From Candidatus Cloacimonadota bacterium (GTDB lineage: Bacteria; Cloacimonadota; Cloacimonadia; JGIOTU-2): a stretch of 8,648 nucleotides of DNA. Within the stretch, counting starts at the first letter, position 1; each line of letters opens with the position of its first letter. This document shows positions 1 through 6,783 of the stretch, piece after piece. The notes beneath the pieces were generated by a model. It saw nothing but the letters and a program-made list of their open reading frames with translations, ran no database searches and was not told the DNA's origin. A program made the position numbers and the translations under genes. Where the stretch lies: positions 1 to 8,648 of the forward strand of contig JACNJG010000168.1 in assembly GCA_014382685.1 (NCBI GenBank), in the 5' to 3' direction.

Positions 1-893
1 AAGAGCTTCTTAACAGGGGAGAAGAGGTTCGTGTTCTCGATAACTTCTCTACGGGGAAACGAGAAAATATTTTTCACTTCAAAAATGATAATAAGTTCGA
101 GCTTATTGAAGGTGATCTGCGCAGCTTTCATACTGTACGAGATGCTGTACGTGGAATCGATTATATTTTACATCAAGGCGCACTCCCTTCGGTTCCGCGT
201 TCGGTTAACGATCCAATAACAACGAATGATGTTAATATTTTAGGTACATTAAATATTTTGGAAGCCGCTAGAGAATTTGATGTGAAACGAATAGTATATG
301 CTTCATCTTCTTCGATATATGGTGACAGTGAAGAGCTTCCCAAAAGAGAGGATATGTTCATTCTGCCGCTTTCGCCTTATGCATTATCAAAATATACTGC
401 CGAACGTTATTGCCAGATATATACAAAAATATATAATTTTGAAACTGTCTGCCTTCGTTACTTTAACGTATTTGGGCCAAATCAGGATCCTTTCTCGCAA
501 TACAGCGCTGTTATACCAAAATTTATCAAGCTTATTGCAGAGGACAAACAACCAACAATCTATGGTGATGGCACACAATCAAGGGACTTCACTTACGTCC
601 AAAATGTAGTCGAAGCAAATCTGCTTGCATGCACAGCTCCCAAAGCTGCAGGACAGGTGATAAATATTGCTTGTCAAACCAGTACTACATTGTTGGAGCT
701 TGTTAAAATGATAAATGATTATCTTCATAAAGATATTAGCCCCCGATTCGATGAAGATCGGAGCGGGGATGTGAAACATTCTTTGGCATCAATAAAAAAA
801 GCCGAAGATTTATTAGGATATAACATTGAAATTCCCTTTGAGGAAGGATTACATAGAACAATCGAATTTTTATTGAATAAGGAGAACTCATGA
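1..893 (+). CDS. NAD-dependent nucleotide-sugar 4-epimerase, WbpP/GalE-like extended SDR (5' end missing)
   Basis: The reading frame is open from base 3 and ends with TGA at 891-893, giving 296 visible residues. About 15-20 N-terminal residues, which should carry the GxxGxxG dinucleotide-binding loop, lie outside the window. The fragment starts just after that loop, with the second beta strand and the DNFSTGKREN segment typical of GalE/WbpP enzymes. It then shows HQGALPSVPRSVNDP, the serine-rich catalytic strand ASSSSIYGD (serines at fragment residues 101-104), the catalytic YALSK (Tyr126, Lys130), RYFNVFGPNQDP and YGDGTQSRDFTYV. HQ-A--SVPRS followed by a DP-T-N pattern is characteristic of UDP-GlcNAc/UDP-GalNAc 4-epimerases (WbpP/TviC type) rather than classical GalE. 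The family interconverts C4 epimers of UDP-sugars in the cytoplasm for surface polysaccharide synthesis. The exact substrate is inferred, and UDP-glucose or UDP-glucuronate epimerase remain possible. Its stop overlaps the next start by 4 nt. Confidence 0.88.
   Translation, partial: ELLNRGEEVRVLDNFSTGKRENIFHFKNDNKFELIEGDLRSFHTVRDAVRGIDYILHQGALPSVPRSVNDPITTNDVNILGTLNILEAAREFDVKRIVYASSSSIYGDSEELPKREDMFILPLSPYALSKYTAERYCQIYTKIYNFETVCLRYFNVFGPNQDPFSQYSAVIPKFIKLIAEDKQPTIYGDGTQSRDFTYVQNVVEANLLACTAPKAAGQVINIACQTSTTLLELVKMINDYLHKDISPRFDEDRSGDVKHSLASIKKAEDLLGYNIEIPFEEGLHRTIEFLLNKENS
879..884 (+). promoter_or_regulatory. Shine-Dalgarno for the second SDR gene
   Basis: AAGGAG lies 5 nt before the ATG at 890, inside the end of the upstream epimerase gene. 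It is the best-spaced ribosome binding site in the window and supports the 890 start. Combined with the ATGA overlap it suggests translational coupling plus independent initiation. Confidence 0.75.
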
Positions 894-1849
894 AAATTTT
901 AATTACCGGAGGTTCGGGTTTTATCGGATCATATCTTGCTGAATATCTAATTAAAATGGGTCATTATGTTGTTATAATTGACAATCTATCAACAGGTCGA
1001 TTAGCAAATATAAAAAACATCTATCGTCACAAGAATCTTGAAGTGCATATCGATACAATATTTAATCATGAGTTAGTAGATGAATTAGCAAAAAGTTGCG
1101 ACCAGATATACCACCTTGCTGCTGCTGTTGGTGTACGGTTCATTGTTGATAATCCGGTTCAAACGATAGAGACTAATGTGGGTGGCTCTGAGGTTCTTTT
1201 AAAGATTGCGAACAAATATAAGAAAAAAATACTCATTGCTTCCACTTCTGAAGTATATGGAAAATCCGATGAGCTTCCTTTTAAAGAAGATGCGATGAGA
1301 GTATATGGTCCTACAACAATCCGAAGATGGTCCTATGCAGAGTCTAAAGCCATAGATGAGTTTCTCGCTCTGGCATACCTTCATGAGAAGAAATTGCCGG
1401 TTGTTATTGCACGTCTTTTCAACACTGTTGGACCCCGTCAGACAGGGCAGTATGGAATGGTGGTCCCCCGTTTTGTACAGCAAGCTCTGCTCGATCATCC
1501 AATCACTGTTTATGGAGATGGGAAACAATCCCGCTGCTTCGGCTATGTGGGGGATATTGTTGAAGCTATTGTGAAGCTTATGGAGAATGAGAAGTGCATT
1601 GGTCAAATATATAACATTGGCACGAGTGAAGAAATTTCTATATACGATCTGGCTAAAAAAGTGAAAGAACTCACAAATAGTAAATCCCAGATCAAACTTA
1701 TTCCTTACGAAGAAGCATACGAAGAAGGTTTTGAGGATATGCAAAGAAGAATTCCCGACCTCTCAAAAGCCGGAAGGGATATCAATTATAAACCCAAAGT
1801 CTCTCTTACCAAAATTCTGCAGGAAATCATTGAATATTATAAGAAATAA
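890..1849 (+). CDS. NAD-dependent epimerase/dehydratase, extended SDR (UDP-glucuronate decarboxylase-like)
   Basis: This complete 319-residue protein has the length normal for extended SDR nucleotide-sugar enzymes. It opens with the NAD-binding loop GGSGFIG (residues 7-13) and Asp31 in IIDNLSTG. It continues with HLAAAVG, the catalytic strand ASTSEVYGK (Ser/Thr 118-120, Glu121), the catalytic pair Tyr149/Lys153 in YAESK, RLFNTVGPRQ, and YGDGKQSRCF. Near the C-terminus EDMQRRIPDLSKA has arginines at 286-287. Glu in SEVYG and Arg in the RR-P-- block are reminiscent of the UDP-glucuronate decarboxylases (UXS, ArnA C-domain), where both take part in decarboxylation. However, the HLAAAVGVRF segment differs from the usual UXS sequence, so decarboxylase activity is only a hypothesis and a 4-epimerase is the main alternative. 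The gene overlaps the upstream epimerase by 4 nt, so both probably feed the same cytoplasmic sugar-nucleotide pathway. Confidence 0.9.
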   Translation: MKILITGGSGFIGSYLAEYLIKMGHYVVIIDNLSTGRLANIKNIYRHKNLEVHIDTIFNHELVDELAKSCDQIYHLAAAVGVRFIVDNPVQTIETNVGGSEVLLKIANKYKKKILIASTSEVYGKSDELPFKEDAMRVYGPTTIRRWSYAESKAIDEFLALAYLHEKKLPVVIARLFNTVGPRQTGQYGMVVPRFVQQALLDHPITVYGDGKQSRCFGYVGDIVEAIVKLMENEKCIGQIYNIGTSEEISIYDLAKKVKELTNSKSQIKLIPYEEAYEEGFEDMQRRIPDLSKAGRDINYKPKVSLTKILQEIIEYYKK

Positions 1850-1851
1850 GC

Positions 1852-2289
1852 ATGGAGTTCAAAAATAAGAAGGCAACAAAGGATTACTACATAGAGAAAA
1901 CCTATGAAACGGGCATTGTCCTTACTGGAAATGAGATCAAATCCATACGCGAAGGAAGAGTGAATTTTACAGACAGCTATGCCCGGGTGAAAGAAGGTGA
2001 ACTCTGGTTAGAAAGCCTTCATATAAGTCCCTATGAGAAAGGTTTTAATTATGGTTATAATCCTAAAAGGTCTCGAAAATTACTCATGCACAAATACGAA
2101 ATTAACAGGTTAGAAAGAAAAATCACCGAAAAAGGATATACTCTGATTCCACTTTCTCTGTTTATAAATGAAAATGGATTAGCAAAAATAATTCTCGCTC
2201 TCGCAAAAGGCAAAAGAGCTTATGAAAAACGTGATAAGATCAAAGCTCGGGATGCCGAACGCGAGATGGATCGAACAATGCGAAGATAA
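1852..2289 (+). CDS. smpB: SsrA-binding protein SmpB
   Basis: SmpB binds tmRNA (SsrA) and delivers it to stalled ribosomes for trans-translation in the cytoplasm. The 145 residues match the family along their length: NKKATKDYYIEKTYETGI (5-22), the tmRNA-binding VLTGNEIKSIREG, SYARVKEGELWLESLHISPY, RKLLMHKYEI, and the basic C-terminal tail from KGKRAYEKRDKIKARDAERE to the end. That tail is known to fold in the ribosomal decoding/mRNA channel in place of a codon. The protein is slightly short because the usual lysine-rich N-terminal leader is almost absent. The start is firm: an in-frame TAA at 1840-1842 leaves ATG 1852 as the only reasonable choice. There is no good Shine-Dalgarno (only AAGAAATAAG), so translation is probably coupled to the gene ending 2 nt upstream. 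No ssrA gene is in the window. Confidence 0.97.
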   Translation: MEFKNKKATKDYYIEKTYETGIVLTGNEIKSIREGRVNFTDSYARVKEGELWLESLHISPYEKGFNYGYNPKRSRKLLMHKYEINRLERKITEKGYTLIPLSLFINENGLAKIILALAKGKRAYEKRDKIKARDAEREMDRTMRR

Positions 2290-2295
2290 AACACT

Positions 2296-3129
2296 ATGAA
2301 TTGGATATGGAACCCCGCTACTCATATACAACTGTGCAAACTTGCATTAACAAAAATGTCACCTCTTTTTATTGAGTTGATAAATGTATATCCTGAATAT
2401 TTCGAACTCGGGATCATTGCTCCTGATAAGTTGTTCTGCGATACGACAAATCATTATTATAATTGCACTCCAAACCCGTCCGGCTATCATTACGGCAGTG
2501 TTGTGAAGAAGATCATAAAAGAAATCGAGCTGATTGAGGATATGATTGAGAATCGTGGTTCTTTAATATATCACCCTAATTGTAGCTATTATCTGAAACA
2601 TATTCTTGATAATCCTGTAAAAATACTTGTTTTTGAATTCGGAGTTATTTCACATTATATTGCTGATCTCCACCAACCTTTTCATACTGATGGAAAATAC
2701 AGGTTTGATTACGAAGAAGTACCGCATAGGATCTACGAAGCTGACGTGCGCAAGCATTTTGGAGAATTACAGATAGATGTGGGTAAAAGACGATACCGCA
2801 TTTCAAATCTTGAAGATTATCTTTATAACACTATTTATCGAATCAATAAATCTTACGATCCTTTAATAGATTATTATTTCCTTACTCCAAATAAAGTCAA
2901 AGCAGACAGATGGGAAAAGGCAAAATCCAAAACTGAGAAATTTCTTTCAGAAGCAGCAAAATGTATCGCAAATATCTGGTTTCCATTTGAATCACATTTA
3001 AAAGTATATAAAAGGCAATTAAAAAATATTTATTTAATGCAGGAACTTAATAAAGCGGTTGATCTTGACGGCAGCTATTACTTGAAGATATACAATTCCG
3101 GAACTATGAGCATAAGAAGGAGAAAATGA
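2296..3129 (+). CDS. Zinc-dependent phospholipase C / S1-P1 nuclease-fold protein, no visible signal peptide
   Basis: This 277-residue protein carries the metal-ligand pattern of the trinuclear-zinc phospholipase C / S1-P1 nuclease superfamily. In order it has Trp5 and His10 (WNPATH), Asp44 in GIIAPDK, His53 (HYYN) or His65, His120/Asp124 in HYIAD, His130 in HQPFH, and His144/Glu148 in HRIYE. The spacing from His120 to Glu148 equals that of Bacillus cereus PLC (His118, Asp122, His128, His142, Glu146, recalled from the literature). Members hydrolyse phospholipid or nucleic-acid phosphodiesters, and the substrate here is unknown. Classical members are secreted and use the N-terminal Trp as a ligand after processing. 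This one starts MNWIWNPATH with no hydrophobic leader, so cytoplasmic location or a modified third metal site is likely. The C-terminal third (about 150-277) is lysine/tyrosine-rich and not recognised. The start follows an in-frame TAA (2287-2289) and has a weak ribosome binding site. The end overlaps the ABC ATPase gene by 4 nt. Confidence 0.7.
   Translation: MNWIWNPATHIQLCKLALTKMSPLFIELINVYPEYFELGIIAPDKLFCDTTNHYYNCTPNPSGYHYGSVVKKIIKEIELIEDMIENRGSLIYHPNCSYYLKHILDNPVKILVFEFGVISHYIADLHQPFHTDGKYRFDYEEVPHRIYEADVRKHFGELQIDVGKRRYRISNLEDYLYNTIYRINKSYDPLIDYYFLTPNKVKADRWEKAKSKTEKFLSEAAKCIANIWFPFESHLKVYKRQLKNIYLMQELNKAVDLDGSYYLKIYNSGTMSIRRRK
3117..3122 (+). promoter_or_regulatory. Shine-Dalgarno for the ABC ATPase gene
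   Basis: AAGGAG (within AAGAAGGAG, 3114-3122) ends 3 nt before ATG 3126, a rather short spacing. It sits in the last codons of the zinc-hydrolase gene and supports the ATGA-overlap start. Confidence 0.6.
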
Positions 3130-3806
3130 ATAACAACGTAGTTATACAGATCGAGAACATTTCGAAGATCTATCAGATGGGAAAGGTAAAAGTTACCGCT
3201 CTCGCAGGTATCGATCTTTCTATTGAAAAAAATACTTATACTGCAATTATGGGACCTTCCGGCTCCGGCAAATCCACATTACTTCATATTTTGGGATGTC
3301 TCGATACACCAACTGAAGGTGTATATTACCTTGATCACGAAAAGGTGAGCGATCTTAGTTACAATAAGCTTGCAGAGATTCGCAATAACAAGATCGGCTT
3401 TGTCTTTCAAGTTTTCAATCTTCTACCGACCATGAATGTACTCGAAAATGTTGAGCTGCCGTTAATGTATGCAGGAGTTCATAAGAAAGAGAGAAAACAA
3501 CGAGCATCTGAAGTTCTTGAAAGTGTGGGACTTGACCACCGCCTGAAACACAAACCACAGGAATTGTCTGGGGGAGAAAGACAACGAACAGCTATTGCCA
3601 GAGCATTGGCGAATAATCCTTCCATCATTCTTGCTGACGAACCAACCGGCAACCTGGATAGCACTTCCGGTGGCAGTATCATGAAAATTTTCTCCGATCT
3701 GCATGAGCAGGGACATACGATCATCGTTGTAACACATGACAACAATATAGCGAGAATGACGCAGCGCGTTATCAAGTTAAGTGATGGAAAAGTCGTAAAC
3801 TCATGA
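3126..3806 (+). CDS. ABC transporter ATP-binding protein, MacB/LolD type
   Basis: This is a complete nucleotide-binding subunit of 226 residues, the usual size for stand-alone LolD/MacB-type ATPases. The motifs are intact: Walker A GPSGSGKST (43-51), Q-loop FVFQVFNLLP (Gln95), signature LSGGERQRTAIARAL (147-161), Walker B IILADEP (167-173) followed by TGNLDS, and the switch histidine in VTHD (His204). The NLLPTMNVLENVELPL stretch after the Q-loop is typical of the type VII (MacB/LolCDE/FtsE-related) exporters, which couple cytoplasmic ATP hydrolysis to mechanical work in the periplasm rather than moving substrate through a membrane channel. The permease gene follows immediately with a 4-nt ATGA overlap, so the two almost certainly form one complex. 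Lipoprotein, peptide or drug export are all possible; the ATPase alone does not decide. Confidence 0.95.
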   Translation: MNNNVVIQIENISKIYQMGKVKVTALAGIDLSIEKNTYTAIMGPSGSGKSTLLHILGCLDTPTEGVYYLDHEKVSDLSYNKLAEIRNNKIGFVFQVFNLLPTMNVLENVELPLMYAGVHKKERKQRASEVLESVGLDHRLKHKPQELSGGERQRTAIARALANNPSIILADEPTGNLDSTSGGSIMKIFSDLHEQGHTIIVVTHDNNIARMTQRVIKLSDGKVVNS

Positions 3807-5029
3807 GCATATTTTATAATATAAAACTCGGCATCGTTGATATGGTTCACAATGTTGGGCGTACATTGATCACAATGCTTGGAGTGATCCTTGGCACGAT
3901 GTCCATTATTGCTGTTCTTGCGATTGTGCAGGGAGGTCGTGAGCAGTCCATTAGATGGCTCGAAGAACGTGGAGGTGTGCTCAAACTTTCAATCGATACG
4001 AAGTGGACTTTTGACCTCGATGAGCGTTCACAAATTTATGATCAGCGTCTAACGCTTAAGGACATGAGATTGATCAGAAATTATTTTCCAGATCTTCTGA
4101 ATTTCAGTCCTGAAAGCTCGAAATGGCTTCAGATGAAGTATAAGGATAAAAATTATTCAACTCGTGTGAATGCTGTTTTCCCCGCATATCAGGAAGCAGA
4201 AAATTTCCATATTGGAGAGGGAAGATTCATAACGGAATTTGATATAGAACAGGCAAACCGGGTTATTGCGATTGGAGTTAGGGTTAAGGATGCTCTTTTT
4301 GGCAAAGAAAATGCTCTTGGTAAAAACATCACAATTAGAAATAGTCAATTTAAAGTGATTGGAATAATGGAAGAGAAGAAGATGGATATAGCTGGCTGGA
4401 GAGGTCACAATCCCATGGATTGGCTTAATCGTCAGTCTTTCATTCCACTTACTACAATGCTCAAAAAACTATTTGCTGACGAGCCAATAGACGAGATAAA
4501 TTTTCAGGTTGCTTCATCAGACATGGTGAAACCAACCCAGGAACGATTAAATCAATTTCTAAAAGCTCTACGCAACGGCGAAGAGATCTTTGAGGTCCGG
4601 GCAAACAGTGACAGACTTGAAAATATTCAAAAGAGTTCCAATGACACCCAACTGATTCTTATGATCGTTGGAGGAATTTCTTTGATCGTTGGCGGTATTG
4701 TAATCACAAATATCAGTCTTGCCTCAGTAAAAGAACGTTTGCGTGAGATCGGTGTTCGAATGGCTGTGGGTGCAAAGAGAAAGGATATCCTTGTTCAGTT
4801 TTTGATTCAGACAACCTTTATGAGTTTATTGGGTGGGATTGTCGGTGTTATAATGGGATTGGCACTTCTTCGAGCTTTAGAAAAATTTCTATCTTCCCCA
4901 ACATCAGCAAATCCAAATATGATAATTATCGCACTTGTTCTATCAGTCGGAGTTGGTTTTGTGGCGGGCTTTTTTCCAGCTATGCAGGCGAGTAGATCAG
5001 ATCCTATAAAAATATTACGATACGAGTAG
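3803..5029 (+). CDS. ABC transporter permease, MacB/FtsX type
   Basis: The protein has 408 residues and the standard layout of a stand-alone MacB-like permease. There is one N-terminal membrane helix (about 21-43, TLITMLGVILGTMSIIAVLA), a large extracytoplasmic domain (about 45-280, MacB_PCD-like), and three C-terminal helices (about 283-303, 338-360 and 373-393) forming the FtsX domain. The cytoplasmic loop ERLREIGVRMAVGAKRKDIL (311-330) is the conserved segment that contacts the ATPase. The ending FPAMQASRSDPIKILRYE matches the family's P-A--A---DP---LRYE terminus. It should dimerise with two copies of the upstream ATPase. MacB proper is fused to its ATPase and works with the adaptor MacA and TolC. 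Here the ATPase is separate and no adaptor gene lies on either side, so substrate and outer partners are unknown. Its own ribosome binding site is weak; initiation probably depends on the ATGA overlap. Confidence 0.93.
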   Translation: MSIFYNIKLGIVDMVHNVGRTLITMLGVILGTMSIIAVLAIVQGGREQSIRWLEERGGVLKLSIDTKWTFDLDERSQIYDQRLTLKDMRLIRNYFPDLLNFSPESSKWLQMKYKDKNYSTRVNAVFPAYQEAENFHIGEGRFITEFDIEQANRVIAIGVRVKDALFGKENALGKNITIRNSQFKVIGIMEEKKMDIAGWRGHNPMDWLNRQSFIPLTTMLKKLFADEPIDEINFQVASSDMVKPTQERLNQFLKALRNGEEIFEVRANSDRLENIQKSSNDTQLILMIVGGISLIVGGIVITNISLASVKERLREIGVRMAVGAKRKDILVQFLIQTTFMSLLGGIVGVIMGLALLRALEKFLSSPTSANPNMIIIALVLSVGVGFVAGFFPAMQASRSDPIKILRYE

Positions 5030-5032
5030 GAG
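5028..5032 (+). promoter_or_regulatory. Unusually close Shine-Dalgarno overlapping the permease stop
   Basis: AGGAG overlaps the TAG stop (5027-5029) of the permease and ends only 1 nt before ATG 5034, much closer than the usual 5-9 nt. No other start codon exists between the in-frame TAA at 5007-5009 and ATG 5034, so the start is secure. Either coupling does most of the work or initiation here is inefficient. Confidence 0.5.
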
Positions 5033-5033
5033 T

Positions 5034-6059
5034 ATGAAAAAGGGTTTAATAAAATTCTGGCAAAATCTTAAAATAATCTATTCAAATTTTACTGACGATC
5101 AGGCATTTTTACGAGCAACAGGTCTGTCGTACATAACTTTTTTGGCATTCATCCCTTTTATTATGGTGATATTTCTATTTACTCCGAATATTACTGTAGT
5201 AAAGATCAAGGACGTGTTTCTCAATTTTATTTTTGAGACATTCATACCCAAATCAGCTGAAGTATTGAGGGAAGTTTTTAATGATATGCTTGCCCGAAGA
5301 ACCGGTCTCGATGTTGTCGGTATCATTTTACTCGTTGTAACATCATTTTGTCTGTTCAAATCAATTTCGCACACTTTTGATAAAATTCTGCAAGCCAAGA
5401 AGCCGAAAAAAAGGTCTTTTTTCCATGATTTTGAGCGTTTCATCGCTGCAATTGTAGGAGGATTTATTGTCCTCGCTGCGCTTCTTGTTACCTCCTCCAT
5501 ACCTGTGATCAGCCAGGTAATTAAGATCGGGATCTTCATAAAACTAATTCCATATTTTGGTATACTACTGCTTATTTTTACACTTTATGAAGTTGTTTCT
5601 CCAGTGCATCCCAAAATGATCCATGCCCTTATAGTAGCTGTGTTTACAAGCATAATATGGTCAATTGGAAAGGGTGGTTTTGACTGGTATATTGCAACTT
5701 TTACGAATGTTCGCTCTGTGTATGGTACGCTTGGTGCATTTCCAATATTCATGATCTGGTTATATTTTAACTGGCTTACCATTCTCTTTGGAATGGAGAT
5801 AGTCGCATTTTTGTCTGGAAGAACTCAAACGAACCATATCGAAAAAGGACAGAATAGCTCAATTGCATTAACCTTATCCTTGGAAAGGAAAATACCGGGC
5901 GAACTCGCACAAGAGATAAAAGAAATTCAAACAACTAAAAAGGAAATTGATGATCAAACCTTTATGAAGTTAATAGAAGAAATAGTGAAGCCAAACAAGA
6001 AAGAGAACGAAGAAAAACAGGATAAAGAAAAGGAATCCAATGAGCTACAAGAGAAGTGA
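5034..6059 (+). CDS. YihY/BrkB family inner-membrane protein with charged C-terminal tail
   Basis: This 341-residue polytopic protein has about six membrane helices (roughly 30-50, 93-112, 135-158, 166-186, 196-216, 233-260), as expected for the YihY/virulence factor BrkB family. Recognisable blocks are FLRATGLSYITFLAFIPF (25-42), the FKSISHTFDKI segment after helix 2, and the strongly conserved region YGTLGAFPIFMIWLYFNW (230-247) followed by LFGMEI. The family was once mislabelled RNase BN; its biochemical function is not established, and transport or envelope roles have been proposed. Residues 262-341 form a cytoplasmic extension, ending in a Lys/Glu-rich, probably disordered tail (about 320-341). 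The last 20 nt overlap the start of rph and hold its ribosome binding region. The gene lies 4 nt after the ABC permease, but a shared function is not demonstrated. Confidence 0.93.
   Translation: MKKGLIKFWQNLKIIYSNFTDDQAFLRATGLSYITFLAFIPFIMVIFLFTPNITVVKIKDVFLNFIFETFIPKSAEVLREVFNDMLARRTGLDVVGIILLVVTSFCLFKSISHTFDKILQAKKPKKRSFFHDFERFIAAIVGGFIVLAALLVTSSIPVISQVIKIGIFIKLIPYFGILLLIFTLYEVVSPVHPKMIHALIVAVFTSIIWSIGKGGFDWYIATFTNVRSVYGTLGAFPIFMIWLYFNWLTILFGMEIVAFLSGRTQTNHIEKGQNSSIALTLSLERKIPGELAQEIKEIQTTKKEIDDQTFMKLIEEIVKPNKKENEEKQDKEKESNELQEK
6030..6035 (+). promoter_or_regulatory. Shine-Dalgarno for rph inside the YihY tail
   Basis: AAGGAA, 4 nt before ATG 6040, lies within the codons for the charged tail of the upstream membrane protein. 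It supports 6040 as the rph start, giving a 20-nt gene overlap. Confidence 0.65.
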
Positions 6060-6783
6060 TAATAGGAAAGCTGATCAGCTACGCGAAATCAAAATTACAA
6101 GAAATTATCTTCATGATCCGGAAGGTTCTGTACTTATTGAAATAGGCAACACAAAAGTGATCTGTACAGCATCCGTTGATCATAAAGTACCAAAATTTAT
6201 ACGAGAAAGTGGCGCTAAACACGGGTGGCTTACTGCAGAATATGATATGCTCCCGCGAAGTGCAAACAAGAGAATCCTGCGTGACAGATATCAGGGAAAG
6301 ATCAAAGGAAGAAGCCAGGAAATTCAGCGATTGATAGGACGTTCTCTGCGAGCAGTATTCGATTTAACACAGATACCGGACAAACAAATAATATTGGATT
6401 GCGACGTCATACAAGCAGATGGCGGGACACGGACTGCTGCGATCAACGGTAGTTTTATTGCATTATATGATGCCTGCTCATACATGAGAGAAAGAAAGTG
6501 GCTAGAAGAATTTCCGATCAATAATTTCATCGGTGCGATCAGTACAGGGATTGTTCAAGATACTGTTCTGCTGGATCTTGCTTATGATGAAGATTTGGCA
6601 GCGCAGGTGGATATGAACATTGTAATGGATGAGAATGGTAAATATATTGAAGTTCAGGGAACTAGCGAAAAAACACCTTTTACTTCTGAACAACTTCAAA
6701 AAATGCTCAAATATGCAGAAAAAGGTATCAAAGAAATCATTGAATACCAGAAAGAAATAATACTTAAAGGACTGACATTATGA
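6040..6783 (+). CDS. rph: Ribonuclease PH
   Basis: RNase PH is a phosphate-dependent 3'-5' exoribonuclease that trims the 3' ends of tRNA precursors and structured RNAs as a hexameric ring in the cytoplasm. The 247 residues are full length for the family (about 237-260). Visible hallmarks are the N-terminal RSDNRKADQLREIKIT (5-20), EGSVLIEIGNTKVICTASV (28-46), GWLTAEYDMLPRS (62-74), GRSQEIQRLIGRSLRA (90-105) with Arg91 at the phosphate-binding position, DCDVIQADGGTRTAAI (120-135) with the GGTR phosphate loop, and the metal/catalytic aspartates Asp185 and Asp191 in DEDLAAQVDMN. EVQGTSE (204-210) replaces the more usual QGTAE, a conservative change. No Ham1/RdgB pyrophosphatase fusion or adjacent gene is present, although that pairing is common elsewhere. 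The stop overlaps the transketolase start by 4 nt. Confidence 0.97.
   Translation: MSYKRSDNRKADQLREIKITRNYLHDPEGSVLIEIGNTKVICTASVDHKVPKFIRESGAKHGWLTAEYDMLPRSANKRILRDRYQGKIKGRSQEIQRLIGRSLRAVFDLTQIPDKQIILDCDVIQADGGTRTAAINGSFIALYDACSYMRERKWLEEFPINNFIGAISTGIVQDTVLLDLAYDEDLAAQVDMNIVMDENGKYIEVQGTSEKTPFTSEQLQKMLKYAEKGIKEIIEYQKEIILKGLTL
6766..6771 (+). promoter_or_regulatory. Shine-Dalgarno deciding the transketolase start
   Basis: AAAGGA lies 8 nt before ATG 6780 and 11 nt before the second, in-frame ATG at 6783. The spacing favours 6780, which also gives the same ATGA overlap seen at other junctions here. Confidence 0.6.

Noticed and set aside
298..609. 103-codon + strand frame inside the first epimerase gene
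   Set aside because: It overlaps strongly conserved epimerase motifs in another frame and encodes nothing recognisable.
740..768. GC-rich stretch near the end of the first epimerase gene that looked like a hairpin
   Set aside because: The two arms do not pair well beyond CCCC/GGGG, there is no following T-run, and it lies within conserved coding sequence.
1199..1744. 181-codon open frame on the minus strand opposite the second SDR gene
   Set aside because: It lies wholly antisense to a well-supported gene, its translation is Cys/Phe/His-rich without recognisable motifs, and it is best explained as a shadow of the + strand codon pattern.
1..1849. Tandem duplication of the two SDR genes
   Set aside because: They share the superfamily fold but differ in nearly every diagnostic motif (HQGALPSV versus HLAAAVGV, SSSIYGD versus TSEVYGK, RYFNVFG versus RLFNTVG), so recent duplication is not supported.
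1850..2295. Possible nearby tmRNA gene (ssrA), often found close to smpB
   Set aside because: Coding sequence fills the region on both sides with no room for a roughly 350-nt RNA gene, and no tRNA-like acceptor end is visible.
1852..3129. SmpB and the zinc hydrolase lie in the same frame, separated only by TAA and two codons, suggesting a readthrough fusion
   Set aside because: Sharing a frame has a one-in-three chance, the stop is a strong TAA, and an ATG follows at once. Nothing suggests recoding.
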